Assembly (NCBI GenBank): GCA_015056385.1
Contig: SVGI01000013.1
Location: 1-34,012, forward strand
DNA length: 34,012 nt
Direction of reading: 5' to 3'
Source of the DNA: Clostridiales bacterium
GTDB taxonomy: Bacteria > Bacillota > Clostridia > HGM11327
The notes beneath the pieces are model-generated. The model was not told the origin of the DNA. It saw nothing but the letters and a program-made list of their open reading frames with translations, and made no database searches. Positions 1 through 8,119 of this stretch are shown here, piece by piece. Each line of letters opens with the position of its first letter. Position 1 is the stretch's first letter. The position numbers were made by a program, and so were the translations under genes.

Positions 1-795
1 CGAGGATGCAGACATGATTCTTGCTGTTGTACCGTATGCTGTAAGAATAATGTCTGCATCCTCGCAGTTATATTCCTCAACCTTAACCTCGTTCTTTTCG
101 ATTTCTGCATACTTTTCATAAAGATGCAAAACATGATCTTCAAGATCCTGAGGTGAAATATAAAGGGAATTTATGATATTGGGCTTTCTTCCGCCTTCAC
201 AGCCTGTGGTTGCCCAATCCTTCTCCTTAAGCTTTCTGGGAGCTGTACGTCCAAATTCAACAGGCTCCATCATCTGGCCTATCATACCGTCGCCAAGAAG
301 CATAACAGGAGTTCTGTACTGATCTGCAATATCAAAGCCTTCCTGCATAAGGTCTGCAACCTCCTGGAGAGATGCAGGAGCAAGAACTACAAGGTGGAAA
401 TCACCATGTCCGCCGCCCTTTACAGCCTGAAAATAGTCTGACTGTGCAGGCTGGATACCGCCAAGACCGGGGCCACCTCTTACAATATTAACGATAACGC
501 AAGGCAATTCTGCTCCGGCTATGTAAGAAATACCCTCCTGCTTGAGGCTTATTCCGGGGCTTGATGAGCCTGTCATAACACGTGCACCTGCACCTGCAGC
601 ACCGTATACCATATTGATTGCGGAAACTTCACTTTCAGCCTGAAGGAAAACTCCTCCTACCTCGGGAAGCCTTTTTGACATATATTCGGGAAGCTCACTC
701 TGGGGAGTTATAGGATATCCGAAGAAATATTTACATCCTGCAGCGATAGCTGCCTCACCAATGGCTTCATTTCCTTTCATCAACACTTTTGCCAT
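1..795 (-). CDS. vorB: 2-oxoacid:ferredoxin oxidoreductase alpha-type subunit (VorB-like), partial, runs off left edge
   Basis: Read from the reverse strand: MAKVLMKGNEAIGEAAIAAGCKYFFGYPITPQSELPEYMSKRLPEVGGVFLQAESEVSAINMVYGAAGAGARVMTGSSSPGISL..., typical of the VorB/PorA pyrimidine-binding domain. Open to base 1, so absent from the ORF track. Confidence 0.9.
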   Translation of the reverse strand, partial: MAKVLMKGNEAIGEAAIAAGCKYFFGYPITPQSELPEYMSKRLPEVGGVFLQAESEVSAINMVYGAAGAGARVMTGSSSPGISLKQEGISYIAGAELPCVIVNIVRGGPGLGGIQPAQSDYFQAVKGGGHGDFHLVVLAPASLQEVADLMQEGFDIADQYRTPVMLLGDGMIGQMMEPVEFGRTAPRKLKEKDWATTGCEGGRKPNIINSLYISPQDLEDHVLHLYEKYAEIEKNEVKVEEYNCEDADIILTAYGTTARIMSASS

Positions 796-830
796 AATAC
801 TATTACCTTTCTCTATCTGCTCAATTCATG

Positions 831-1037
831 TTATTTTTCAACAACGATAGCTACGTCGGGGCACATTCTTGCACACGCAGCACATCCGATACACGCACTC
901 TCATCTATAAGAACTGCAGGGAAATAACTCTTGGAGTTTATCTCTGTTTTAGAGAGCTCAATAATTTTCTTGGGACACGCATAGGTACACAAGCCACAGC
1001 CCTTGCACCTTTCCTTGTCAATAATAATTCTTGCCAT
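831..1037 (-). CDS. 4Fe-4S ferredoxin, delta-type subunit of 2-oxoacid:ferredoxin oxidoreductase
   Basis: Two CxxCxxCxxxCP motifs (CKGCGLCTYACP, CIGCAACARMCP), directly upstream of vorB on the same strand. Confidence 0.9.
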   Translation of the reverse strand: MARIIIDKERCKGCGLCTYACPKKIIELSKTEINSKSYFPAVLIDESACIGCAACARMCPDVAIVVEK

Positions 1038-1065
1038 ATATATTCTCCTTTTTAAGTAACCCTGA

Positions 1066-1719
1066 TTAAAAGGGTAACTTCATAAATCTTTCGATATATT
1101 TAATTTCAATATCACAACGACCGCCTATATCCACACCCTTTTGTACGGCAATATATTTGATCGGAATATTCATATCTTTGGAAGCCGCATTTAAGATATC
1201 ATAACCGTTCCACACGATATCCGCAGTTGTTTCATCTGCAAGGTTTGTATTGGAAATATAACCTGTAACCTCAAGACCGCTTGAGCGGCTGATATCCCGT
1301 GTGTATTTAATTATTTTTTCCTTGGTATCGGTAAACGGACGCATTGTGTTTACAACGACGTACATTTCATATCCTACACGCTTTATGATTTCCTTGTATA
1401 CGCCAAGCACCCTTGCACCGGCAGGGTCCCCGCCTACGTCAATTATAGAATGCTCACCGTTATCAATAAACAGCGAATTCATTTCTGCAGGCAACGTTGG
1501 AAGGTCAACAGATGAAACAGCATACTTAGGAGCAACAAGGCGTATCCCCTCACTGTCAAGCATATCCTTTGCCTCCGCCGTACGAAAAAACGGATTTACA
1601 ACGTCTGCATCGGCAATTACAACGGGGATACCGTTTCTTTTTACCGCCAATGCAGAATTAAGTGCTAATTCTGTTTTTCCGCTTCCGTAGTGGCCCGTAA
1701 ATATCTCAACTATTTTCAT
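1066..1719 (-). CDS. P-loop ATPase, CobQ/MinD-like nucleotide-binding protein
   Basis: N-terminal Walker A GHYGSGKTE, then VVIADADVVNPFFR and IIDVGGDPAGARVLG; same operon as the ferredoxin. Confidence 0.75.
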   Translation of the reverse strand: MKIVEIFTGHYGSGKTELALNSALAVKRNGIPVVIADADVVNPFFRTAEAKDMLDSEGIRLVAPKYAVSSVDLPTLPAEMNSLFIDNGEHSIIDVGGDPAGARVLGVYKEIIKRVGYEMYVVVNTMRPFTDTKEKIIKYTRDISRSSGLEVTGYISNTNLADETTADIVWNGYDILNAASKDMNIPIKYIAVQKGVDIGGRCDIEIKYIERFMKLPF

Positions 1720-1720
1720 T

Positions 1721-2347
1721 TCATTCTCCGATATCTATATATGCAACACCAAGATACTCACCCTCAAGATCGTCATATATTCTTTCCTTAAGATAAGGAT
1801 ACATAACATCCCACTCACCTGCGAATGAGGCTGTTATACTCACGTTATCCCCGTACTCGCGGTTGGTGATTGTAGCACTCTTCTCCAGAAGAAGACGCTC
1901 AAGCAGCTGACGGTTCTGATAGCTTGTATGAAAGACGCCACAGCTGCCTATACAGTATTCCTTTTCACCGCACGCCTCTATAAGCTGAGCCGTGCATGCC
2001 GAATACGCCCTTACAAGACCACCCGCGCCAAGCTTGATACCGCCAAAATATCTGGTAATAACAACAAGTATATTCGTAAGCCCCCTTTTTTCAAGAACAT
2101 TACATATCGGAGCTCCCGCTGTGCCTGACGGTTCACCGTCATCACTGAACATTCTTACTCCACCATTAATACCTGTTATATACGCCCAACAATTATGCGT
2201 TGCATCACTATACGCGTTTTTTATTTCTGCAAGCCTTTCCTTAGCCTCGTCAGGGGTGGAAACAATCCTTGCAGTACCTATAAATACAGACTTTTTTTCT
2301 GTGAAGCTTACGGTTGTTTCCATATTCACAGTTTTGAATCCATTCAT
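1721..2347 (-). CDS. YigZ/IMPACT family protein
   Basis: KKSVFIGTARIV..., DATHNCWAYI, DDGEPSGTAGAPI, VVITRYFGGIKLGAGGLVRAY are diagnostic of the UPF0029/IMPACT family. Confidence 0.93.
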   Translation of the reverse strand: MNGFKTVNMETTVSFTEKKSVFIGTARIVSTPDEAKERLAEIKNAYSDATHNCWAYITGINGGVRMFSDDGEPSGTAGAPICNVLEKRGLTNILVVITRYFGGIKLGAGGLVRAYSACTAQLIEACGEKEYCIGSCGVFHTSYQNRQLLERLLLEKSATITNREYGDNVSITASFAGEWDVMYPYLKERIYDDLEGEYLGVAYIDIGE

Positions 2348-2382
2348 TTAAAGCACCTTCACGCATATAATTACATTATATT

Positions 2383-2411
2383 ATTATATATCCTCCGACC
2401 CAATATGTCAA
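2383..2411 (-). promoter_or_regulatory. sigma-70/A-type promoter for the yigZ-like gene
   Basis: Reverse strand TTGACA - 17 bp - TATAAT, both hexamers consensus. Confidence 0.75.
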
Positions 2412-2422
2412 TTATAACAAAG

Positions 2423-2455
2423 AAAAAGCTGTACCGCTACCGATACAGCTTTTAA
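2423..2455 (-). terminator. intrinsic terminator after pyrR
   Basis: AAAAAGCTGTA ... TACAGCTTTT hairpin with a U-tract on the minus-strand transcript. Confidence 0.7.
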
Positions 2456-2473
2456 CACTTTTATAGTCAGACG

Positions 2474-3013
2474 TTAAAGTGATTCATAAAGAAGAACCGA
2501 CGTTTCGTTATCAAACTCAGGCACACAAACGGCAACCGTTTCTCTTCTCGACGTAGGAATTGTCTTTCCGCAGTAATCGGGAGAAATCGGCAGCTCGTGA
2601 TGCCCCCTGTCTATAAGAACTGCAAGCTGAATCTTTTTAGGACGACCCATAGAAAAAACCGCCTCCACTGCAGTACGTGCTGTTCTTGCCGTAAACAGTA
2701 CGTCATCAACAATGATTACAGTTTTTCCTGTTACGTTAATATTTTTTTCAGGACGGTAAACAGGAGAAACCTCGTTAGGTGAAAGATCATCATAATAAAA
2801 GCTGATATCAAGAGCAACAAAAGGAACGCGTATTCCCTCTATTTTTTCTATATTATCACATATCATTTTTGCAAGGACTGCACCTCTACGCTTTATTCCA
2901 ACTATCACCAAGCCTGATACGCCCTTATTTTTTTCCGTGATCTCGTGAGATATTCTCATCACAGCACGCTTTACAGCAGTTTCATCCATTATTTTAGCTT
3001 TTAATCCAGGCAT
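2474..3013 (-). CDS. pyrR: PyrR, bifunctional pyr operon regulator / uracil phosphoribosyltransferase
   Basis: 179 aa; GIKRRGAVLA, VIIVDDVLFTARTARTAVEAVF (PRPP motif), LAVLIDRGHHELPISPDYCGKTIPTS. Confidence 0.93.
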   Translation of the reverse strand: MPGLKAKIMDETAVKRAVMRISHEITEKNKGVSGLVIVGIKRRGAVLAKMICDNIEKIEGIRVPFVALDISFYYDDLSPNEVSPVYRPEKNINVTGKTVIIVDDVLFTARTARTAVEAVFSMGRPKKIQLAVLIDRGHHELPISPDYCGKTIPTSRRETVAVCVPEFDNETSVLLYESL

Positions 3014-3137
3014 ATTAATCTCCTCTTTCCGTTATCACGGAAAAGATATCCGTTAAATCAGTATGTGTTTTTTTGATAAAAAATCAACTTGCTATTATAG
3101 TATCATAAAAAACAGTTTTTGTAAAGTTTTTATGCAA

Positions 3138-3161
3138 AAAAAGTGGATTTTACCACTTTTT
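3138..3161. terminator. bidirectional terminator-like hairpin
   Basis: AAAAAGTGG-ATTTTA-CCACTTTTT, 9-bp stem with A/T flanks. Confidence 0.5.
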
Positions 3162-3199
3162 GCCATATTTTCACTCTGAATTTAACGATTTTTGTATAC

Positions 3200-3227
3200 A
3201 AAAAAGCATACCGAATGCGGTATGCTT
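3200..3227 (-). terminator. intrinsic terminator of the small membrane protein gene
   Basis: 10-bp perfect stem AAGCATACCG-AATG-CGGTATGCTT; A-run at 3200-3205 gives a U-tract on the minus transcript. Confidence 0.75.
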
Positions 3228-3247
3228 CAAGGTAAGCTTTTACATAA

Positions 3248-3433
3248 TCAGCCGTTAGCAGCTATATACGAAACAAAATTGAGAAGCATTATACCCATCA
3301 GTACAAAGCAAGCGCCTGAACCGATAAGCCATATCTTCTTTTCTGTCCTTTTTGAAACGTAAGCAAAAACAAACACACCCGCTATACTAAGCAGTGTAAC
3401 TACAATTCTGAATATAAATCCGCCAAAGCCCAT
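3248..3433 (-). CDS. small two-TM membrane protein of unknown function
   Basis: ORF 3248..3454; start moved to the Met at 3433 (MGFGGFIFRIVV...) because GAGAGG-TTTTAT-ATG is a better SD spacing. Two hydrophobic stretches; a terminator follows. Confidence 0.55.
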   Translation of the reverse strand: MGFGGFIFRIVVTLLSIAGVFVFAYVSKRTEKKIWLIGSGACFVLMGIMLLNFVSYIAANG

Positions 3434-3504
3434 ATAAAACCTCTCAAATTTCAAACGATGGAATTATATCAAAATACAGGCAAAATGTCAATATCACCAT
3501 CGTT

Positions 3505-4125
3505 TCAACCCATATACCTCAACAAACAAATTCCTTTTTCGTTGTTTTTGGAAATTTCTATCGTGTTGGTATCAAGCTGCTTTACACAATTATTGGATAT
3601 GAAGGAGCTAATGTGCGCTATTTTATCATAGCCGAATTCGTCTGTTCTGAAGTGCATTGGAATAACTGTTTTGGGATTTGTACGTTTTACTATCTCCATA
3701 GCCTCATGCTCGTCTATGGTAAAAAATCCGCCTACAGGTATAAGCATACAGTCCAAGCCCTTAAGGTTTTCCAAAACATCTGCCCCGGGCACGCACCCCA
3801 AATCGCCTAAATGGGCAATTTTTATATCCTTATACTTGAATACATTGATTTTGTTTTTCCCTCTCTTTGCCCCGTTATGATGATCGTGATCGGTTTCATA
3901 AGAGATTATCTCAAAGGGGTTTCTGAAGGCACTTTTCATAATTTTTACCACTTCTGTGCCGTTGTGATCCGAATGGGCGTGAGAACAAACGACCTCGTTT
4001 GCCGCTACACATAATGGCAAATATCCGGGAACAACATTTTCATAAGGGTCAACAGCAACACTGTAATTCTCCGCTTCGATTATAAAGCAGGAATGCCCCT
4101 TCCATACTATACTCACCGCATCCAT
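3505..4125 (-). CDS. MBL-fold metallo-hydrolase (UlaG-like)
   Basis: HSCFIIE, CSHAHSDHNG, HLGDLG, VIPMHFRTD. Start at 4125 preferred for spacing from GGAGGA (ORF track 4131). Confidence 0.85.
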   Translation of the reverse strand: MDAVSIVWKGHSCFIIEAENYSVAVDPYENVVPGYLPLCVAANEVVCSHAHSDHNGTEVVKIMKSAFRNPFEIISYETDHDHHNGAKRGKNKINVFKYKDIKIAHLGDLGCVPGADVLENLKGLDCMLIPVGGFFTIDEHEAMEIVKRTNPKTVIPMHFRTDEFGYDKIAHISSFISNNCVKQLDTNTIEISKNNEKGICLLRYMG

Positions 4126-4240
4126 AAGCATATCCTCCGTATTAACGTCAATAGATATATATTACCATTTTAATCAAGCAAAGTAAATAAGCTTTGAAAG
4201 CGGGATTATTGAAAGTTTTTAATATTTACACCCCATTTGT

Positions 4241-4270
4241 TTGACATTGCTTTTATATATATGATATAAT
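4241..4270 (+). promoter_or_regulatory. sigma-70/A-type promoter of metY
   Basis: TTGACA - 18 bp - TATAAT, about 25 bp upstream of the start codon. Confidence 0.75.
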
Positions 4271-4295
4271 TAGATAATTGAGTTAGGAGGATAAT

Positions 4296-5579
4296 ATGTC
4301 TGATAAAAAAATTGCCACTAAATGTTTGACCGAAGGATACTACCCAAAAAACGGTGAACCCAGGTCCTTACCTATATATCAAAGTACAACATTCAAATAT
4401 GATTCATGTGCCGAAATGGGAAAATTATTCGACCTTGAGGCTTCAGGCTATTTCTATTCACGTCTGCAGAACCCAACAACAGATTCCGTCGCCGCAAAGA
4501 TAGCCGCTCTTGAAGGCGGAAGCGCCGCAATGCTTACATCATCAGGGCAAGCCGCTACATTTTTTTCACTGTTTAACATTTGCTCAGCAGGAGATCACAT
4601 TGTAAGCTCAAGTGAAATATACGGCGGAAGCTATAATCTCATAGCCGTAACAATGAAGCGTATGGGTATCGATTGTACCTTCGTATCCCCTGATTGTACC
4701 GACGAAGAATTTGAAGCTGCTTTCAGGCCCAATACAAAGGCTGTTTTCGGTGAAACAATATCCAACCCTGCTCTTACAGTGCTGGATATAGAGCGCTTTG
4801 CCGATTTTGCGCACAAGCACGGATGCCCACTTATTATTGATAACACCTTTGCTACACCTGTAAATTGCCGTCCAATCGAATGGGGTGCAGATATAGTTAC
4901 ACATGCTACAACCAAATATATGGACGGACATGCAAGTACAGTAGGCGGCGCAATAGTAGACAGCGGTAAGTTTGATTGGACAAAATACGGCGATAAATTT
5001 GCATGCCTTACAACCCCTGACGAAAGCTACCACGGTGTAGTATATACAGAAAGATTTGGTATTGAGGGTGCATACATAACGAAAGCAACCGTTCAGCTTA
5101 TGAGAGACCTCGGCTCTACACAGTCAGCAAACTCAGCATTCCTTATTAATCTTGGTCTTGAATCACTTGCCGTACGTATGGACAGGCATTGCAGTAACGC
5201 ACTTTCCGCTGCTGAATTCCTTAAAAACCATCCCAAAATCGAGTGGGTAAGATACCCCTCATTAAAGGGTGATGCTTACTACGAAAGAACGCAAAAATAT
5301 ATGCCCAACGGTTCCACAGGCGTTATAAGCTTCAGCGTCAAGGGTGGCAAGGATGCTGCAGAAAAATTCATGTCCGGCTTGAGATTAGGGCTTGTTGTAA
5401 CGCACGTTGCAGATGCAAGAACATGTGTTTTGCATCCCGCAACAACAACACACCGTCAACTTTCCTCTGCTGAGCTTGAAAAGGCAGGTATACCCGAGGG
5501 CTTGATACGTCTTTCCGTGGGTATTGAGGATATTTCTGATATAATCAGCGACATAGAAAACGCTTTGGAGCCTATTTAA
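4296..5579 (+). CDS. metY: O-acetylhomoserine sulfhydrylase (Cys/Met metabolism PLP enzyme)
   Basis: 427 aa; PIYQSTTFKYDS, YSRLQNPTTDSVAAKIAALEGG, IIDNTFATP, HATTKYMDGHAS (PLP lysine), TTTHRQLS. Confidence 0.92.
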   Translation: MSDKKIATKCLTEGYYPKNGEPRSLPIYQSTTFKYDSCAEMGKLFDLEASGYFYSRLQNPTTDSVAAKIAALEGGSAAMLTSSGQAATFFSLFNICSAGDHIVSSSEIYGGSYNLIAVTMKRMGIDCTFVSPDCTDEEFEAAFRPNTKAVFGETISNPALTVLDIERFADFAHKHGCPLIIDNTFATPVNCRPIEWGADIVTHATTKYMDGHASTVGGAIVDSGKFDWTKYGDKFACLTTPDESYHGVVYTERFGIEGAYITKATVQLMRDLGSTQSANSAFLINLGLESLAVRMDRHCSNALSAAEFLKNHPKIEWVRYPSLKGDAYYERTQKYMPNGSTGVISFSVKGGKDAAEKFMSGLRLGLVVTHVADARTCVLHPATTTHRQLSSAELEKAGIPEGLIRLSVGIEDISDIISDIENALEPI

Positions 5580-5582
5580 TTT

Positions 5583-6809
5583 ATGGATAATACTAAATTG
5601 TGGAATAAAAATTTTACCATAATAACACTTGGTACAATAGTTTCTATGCTGGGAAATGCGGTAAGCGCCTTTGCCATAGGTCTGCTTATTCTCGACTACA
5701 CCTCATCTACACTACTTTATGTTTTATTCCAGATTGCATACAATGCGCCTAAAATAATTATGCCCATGGTTATGGGACCGTTTTTGGATAGGTTTTCCAG
5801 AAGCAAAATGATCTATACCCTGGATTATCTTTCATGTATAATTTATTTAGGTATATTTTTAATCCTGCACTTTGAAATATTCAATTTCGTATTTTTTCTG
5901 TTTCTAGCTGTATTTATAGGCTCGATAGACAGTATATATACCGTCGCATACGATAGCTTGTATCCCCTTCTTGTTTCTCCTAATCATTACAGGAAGGCGT
6001 ATTCCATCTCAAGCATGCTTTACCCTATATCTGCTGTTATGATTCCTGTTGCCGCCGTGCTTTATCAACATATCGGGCTTGAGCCTTTATTTATATTTAA
6101 CTCCTTAACCTTTTTTGTCGCAGCAACAATGGAATTATTTATCAAGGCTGATGAATCACAGATTAAAGATAAAAAATCAATGACCTTAAGAGAGTTTTCA
6201 TACGATTTTAAGCAAGGAATAAATTATATATGGAATGAAAAAGGACTTCTTGTCATAACGTTATTTTTCTTCTTTTATACGCTTTTTTCATCAGGTAATG
6301 CATTGGTATTTCCTTACTTCAAGAGCAACGAAGCCCTCGGTGTTATATGGTATATCATCGTTGTAGGTTCCTCCGTAGTAGGGCGTCTTATTGGAGGGCT
6401 TGTTCATTATAAACTTAAATATCCACCCATGATAAAATACTTCATCGCAACAGCATTTTTTGTTCTTGTTGCGATATGCGACGGTACGTTCCTTTTCACG
6501 CCTATATGGTGTATGATTATTTTCAATTTCCTTTCGGGCCTGTTTAATTCATCGGTATATAATTTACGTATTTCAGCGACTCAAAGCTATGTACCAAATG
6601 AATTAAGAGGCAGATTTAACGGTACGTTCCAGATGATATGTGCCTTGTCCGGTATTATTGGTCAGCTTGCCGCAGGTGTTCTTTCTGAGTTCGTTTCAGA
6701 GCCTGCTATCATATTTATTTTTATGATATTTGCTTTGATATCCGTTGGCGCAATACTTATCCCCGGCAGAAAGCATGCTTCAAAAATTTATAATATAAGC
6801 AATTTATAA
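5583..6809 (+). CDS. MFS transporter
   Basis: 408 aa, about 12 hydrophobic helices, MFS_3-like; 3 bp downstream of metY. Confidence 0.85.
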   Translation: MDNTKLWNKNFTIITLGTIVSMLGNAVSAFAIGLLILDYTSSTLLYVLFQIAYNAPKIIMPMVMGPFLDRFSRSKMIYTLDYLSCIIYLGIFLILHFEIFNFVFFLFLAVFIGSIDSIYTVAYDSLYPLLVSPNHYRKAYSISSMLYPISAVMIPVAAVLYQHIGLEPLFIFNSLTFFVAATMELFIKADESQIKDKKSMTLREFSYDFKQGINYIWNEKGLLVITLFFFFYTLFSSGNALVFPYFKSNEALGVIWYIIVVGSSVVGRLIGGLVHYKLKYPPMIKYFIATAFFVLVAICDGTFLFTPIWCMIIFNFLSGLFNSSVYNLRISATQSYVPNELRGRFNGTFQMICALSGIIGQLAAGVLSEFVSEPAIIFIFMIFALISVGAILIPGRKHASKIYNISNL

Positions 6810-6819
6810 AATCCAAATT

Positions 6820-6847
6820 GGCTGTAGCAGTGAACTACAGCCTTTTT
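6820..6847 (+). terminator. intrinsic terminator of the metY-MFS operon
   Basis: GGCTGTAG-CAGTGAA-CTACAGCC-TTTTT. Confidence 0.8.
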
Positions 6848-6850
6848 CTG

Positions 6851-6878
6851 TTGAATAAAAAATTTATTTATGTATAAT
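6851..6878 (+). promoter_or_regulatory. promoter upstream of the OYE-family gene
   Basis: TTGAAT - 16 bp - TATAAT immediately after the previous terminator. Confidence 0.55.
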
Positions 6879-6917
6879 AGATAATATAATACTGCAATAC
6901 AAAGGGGTAAATACGCT

Positions 6918-8105
6918 TTGGAACCAAACAAGCCTAATTATAAAACAGCTGACGAATTTCGTGAGGACGTAAGCCGTCTTGGACTTAATATACCTGTCAG
7001 CGATGATATCTCTGTTTTGCTTGAGCCGTATAAAATCGGTAGCTTTACACTGCCTAACAGAATAGTATTTAACCCTGTTGAATTCCACACTGCGACACAA
7101 GGCGGTATGCCAACAGAACGAAGCTTTGAAAAGTACAGGCAGCTTTCCGCAGGTGGCTTCGGCACTCTGTGGCTTGAGGCTACGGCTATATCCAACAGCT
7201 GCAAATCATCCGAAACACAGTTTGTAATGAGTGATGAAAATCTCGAAGCCTTCAAGGAGCTTGTGCGCAATATAAATGACGCATCCAAACAAAGCGCCAC
7301 AGGTAAAAAGCCGTATAACGTGCTTCAGCTTACCCATTCAGGGCGTTATACTGAAAAAAACGGTGTCCACACTCCTATTGTAGCCTTCAACGCACCTATA
7401 CTTGATATGCCCGGCGTTGAAAACCATATCATTACAGATGAAGAGCTTGAAGTCATGGAGGATGAGTTTGTAAGACTTACCTACCTTTCACAGCTTGCAG
7501 GCTTTGATGCCGTAGAGTTCAAGGCTTGCCATGGCTATTTATGGTGTGAGCTTCTTCAGGCTCATACAAGAGAGGGTAAATACGGCGGCTCATACGAAAA
7601 CAGAACACGTTTTATGAGAAACGTACTCACCAAAATAAAAAACGATAAGCGTATAACCGTTGATATGACAGTAAGAATCAATATGTTCGACGCTATTGCC
7701 CACCCATACGGCTGGTGTAATGATGCAAAAAACCACAGATTGTACGACCTCACCGAGATGCACGCGGTTATGGATGAGCTTGAAGCGTTAAATGTAAGGG
7801 CGGTTAATGCAACAATGGGCAACGGATATTACGAGCCTATGGTAAATTCCCCTCTGACCTTCGGGAAATACAGACCGTCAGACGAAAGGCTTATTTGCTT
7901 TTCAAACACAGTAAACGCCTGCAGAGAATTACAGCAGAAGCATCCGCGTATGCCCATTGTACTTTCCGCGCTTTCTATGGATACACCCGTAGCATTCAAT
8001 ATTGCCGCGGGGTGCATCAACGAGGGAGTTGCAAGGCTTGCAGGCTTTGCCCGTTTATCTGTAAAATACCCCGATTTCCCAAATAAAATATACAAAAAAT
8101 CATAA
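6918..8105 (+). CDS. NADH:flavin oxidoreductase / old yellow enzyme family protein
   Basis: 395 aa, TTG start after AAAGGGG; LLEPYKIGSFTLPNRIVFNPVEF, GGFGTLWLEATAI, LQLTHSGRY, GFDAVEFKACHGYLWCELLQ, REGKYGGSYENRTRF. Confidence 0.88.
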   Translation: MEPNKPNYKTADEFREDVSRLGLNIPVSDDISVLLEPYKIGSFTLPNRIVFNPVEFHTATQGGMPTERSFEKYRQLSAGGFGTLWLEATAISNSCKSSETQFVMSDENLEAFKELVRNINDASKQSATGKKPYNVLQLTHSGRYTEKNGVHTPIVAFNAPILDMPGVENHIITDEELEVMEDEFVRLTYLSQLAGFDAVEFKACHGYLWCELLQAHTREGKYGGSYENRTRFMRNVLTKIKNDKRITVDMTVRINMFDAIAHPYGWCNDAKNHRLYDLTEMHAVMDELEALNVRAVNATMGNGYYEPMVNSPLTFGKYRPSDERLICFSNTVNACRELQQKHPRMPIVLSALSMDTPVAFNIAAGCINEGVARLAGFARLSVKYPDFPNKIYKKS

Positions 8106-8119
8106 CAGAGTGATACAGT

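Noticed and set aside
828-1055. 75-aa plus-strand ORF opposite the ferredoxin gene
   Set aside because: Antisense shadow of a clear two-cluster ferredoxin.
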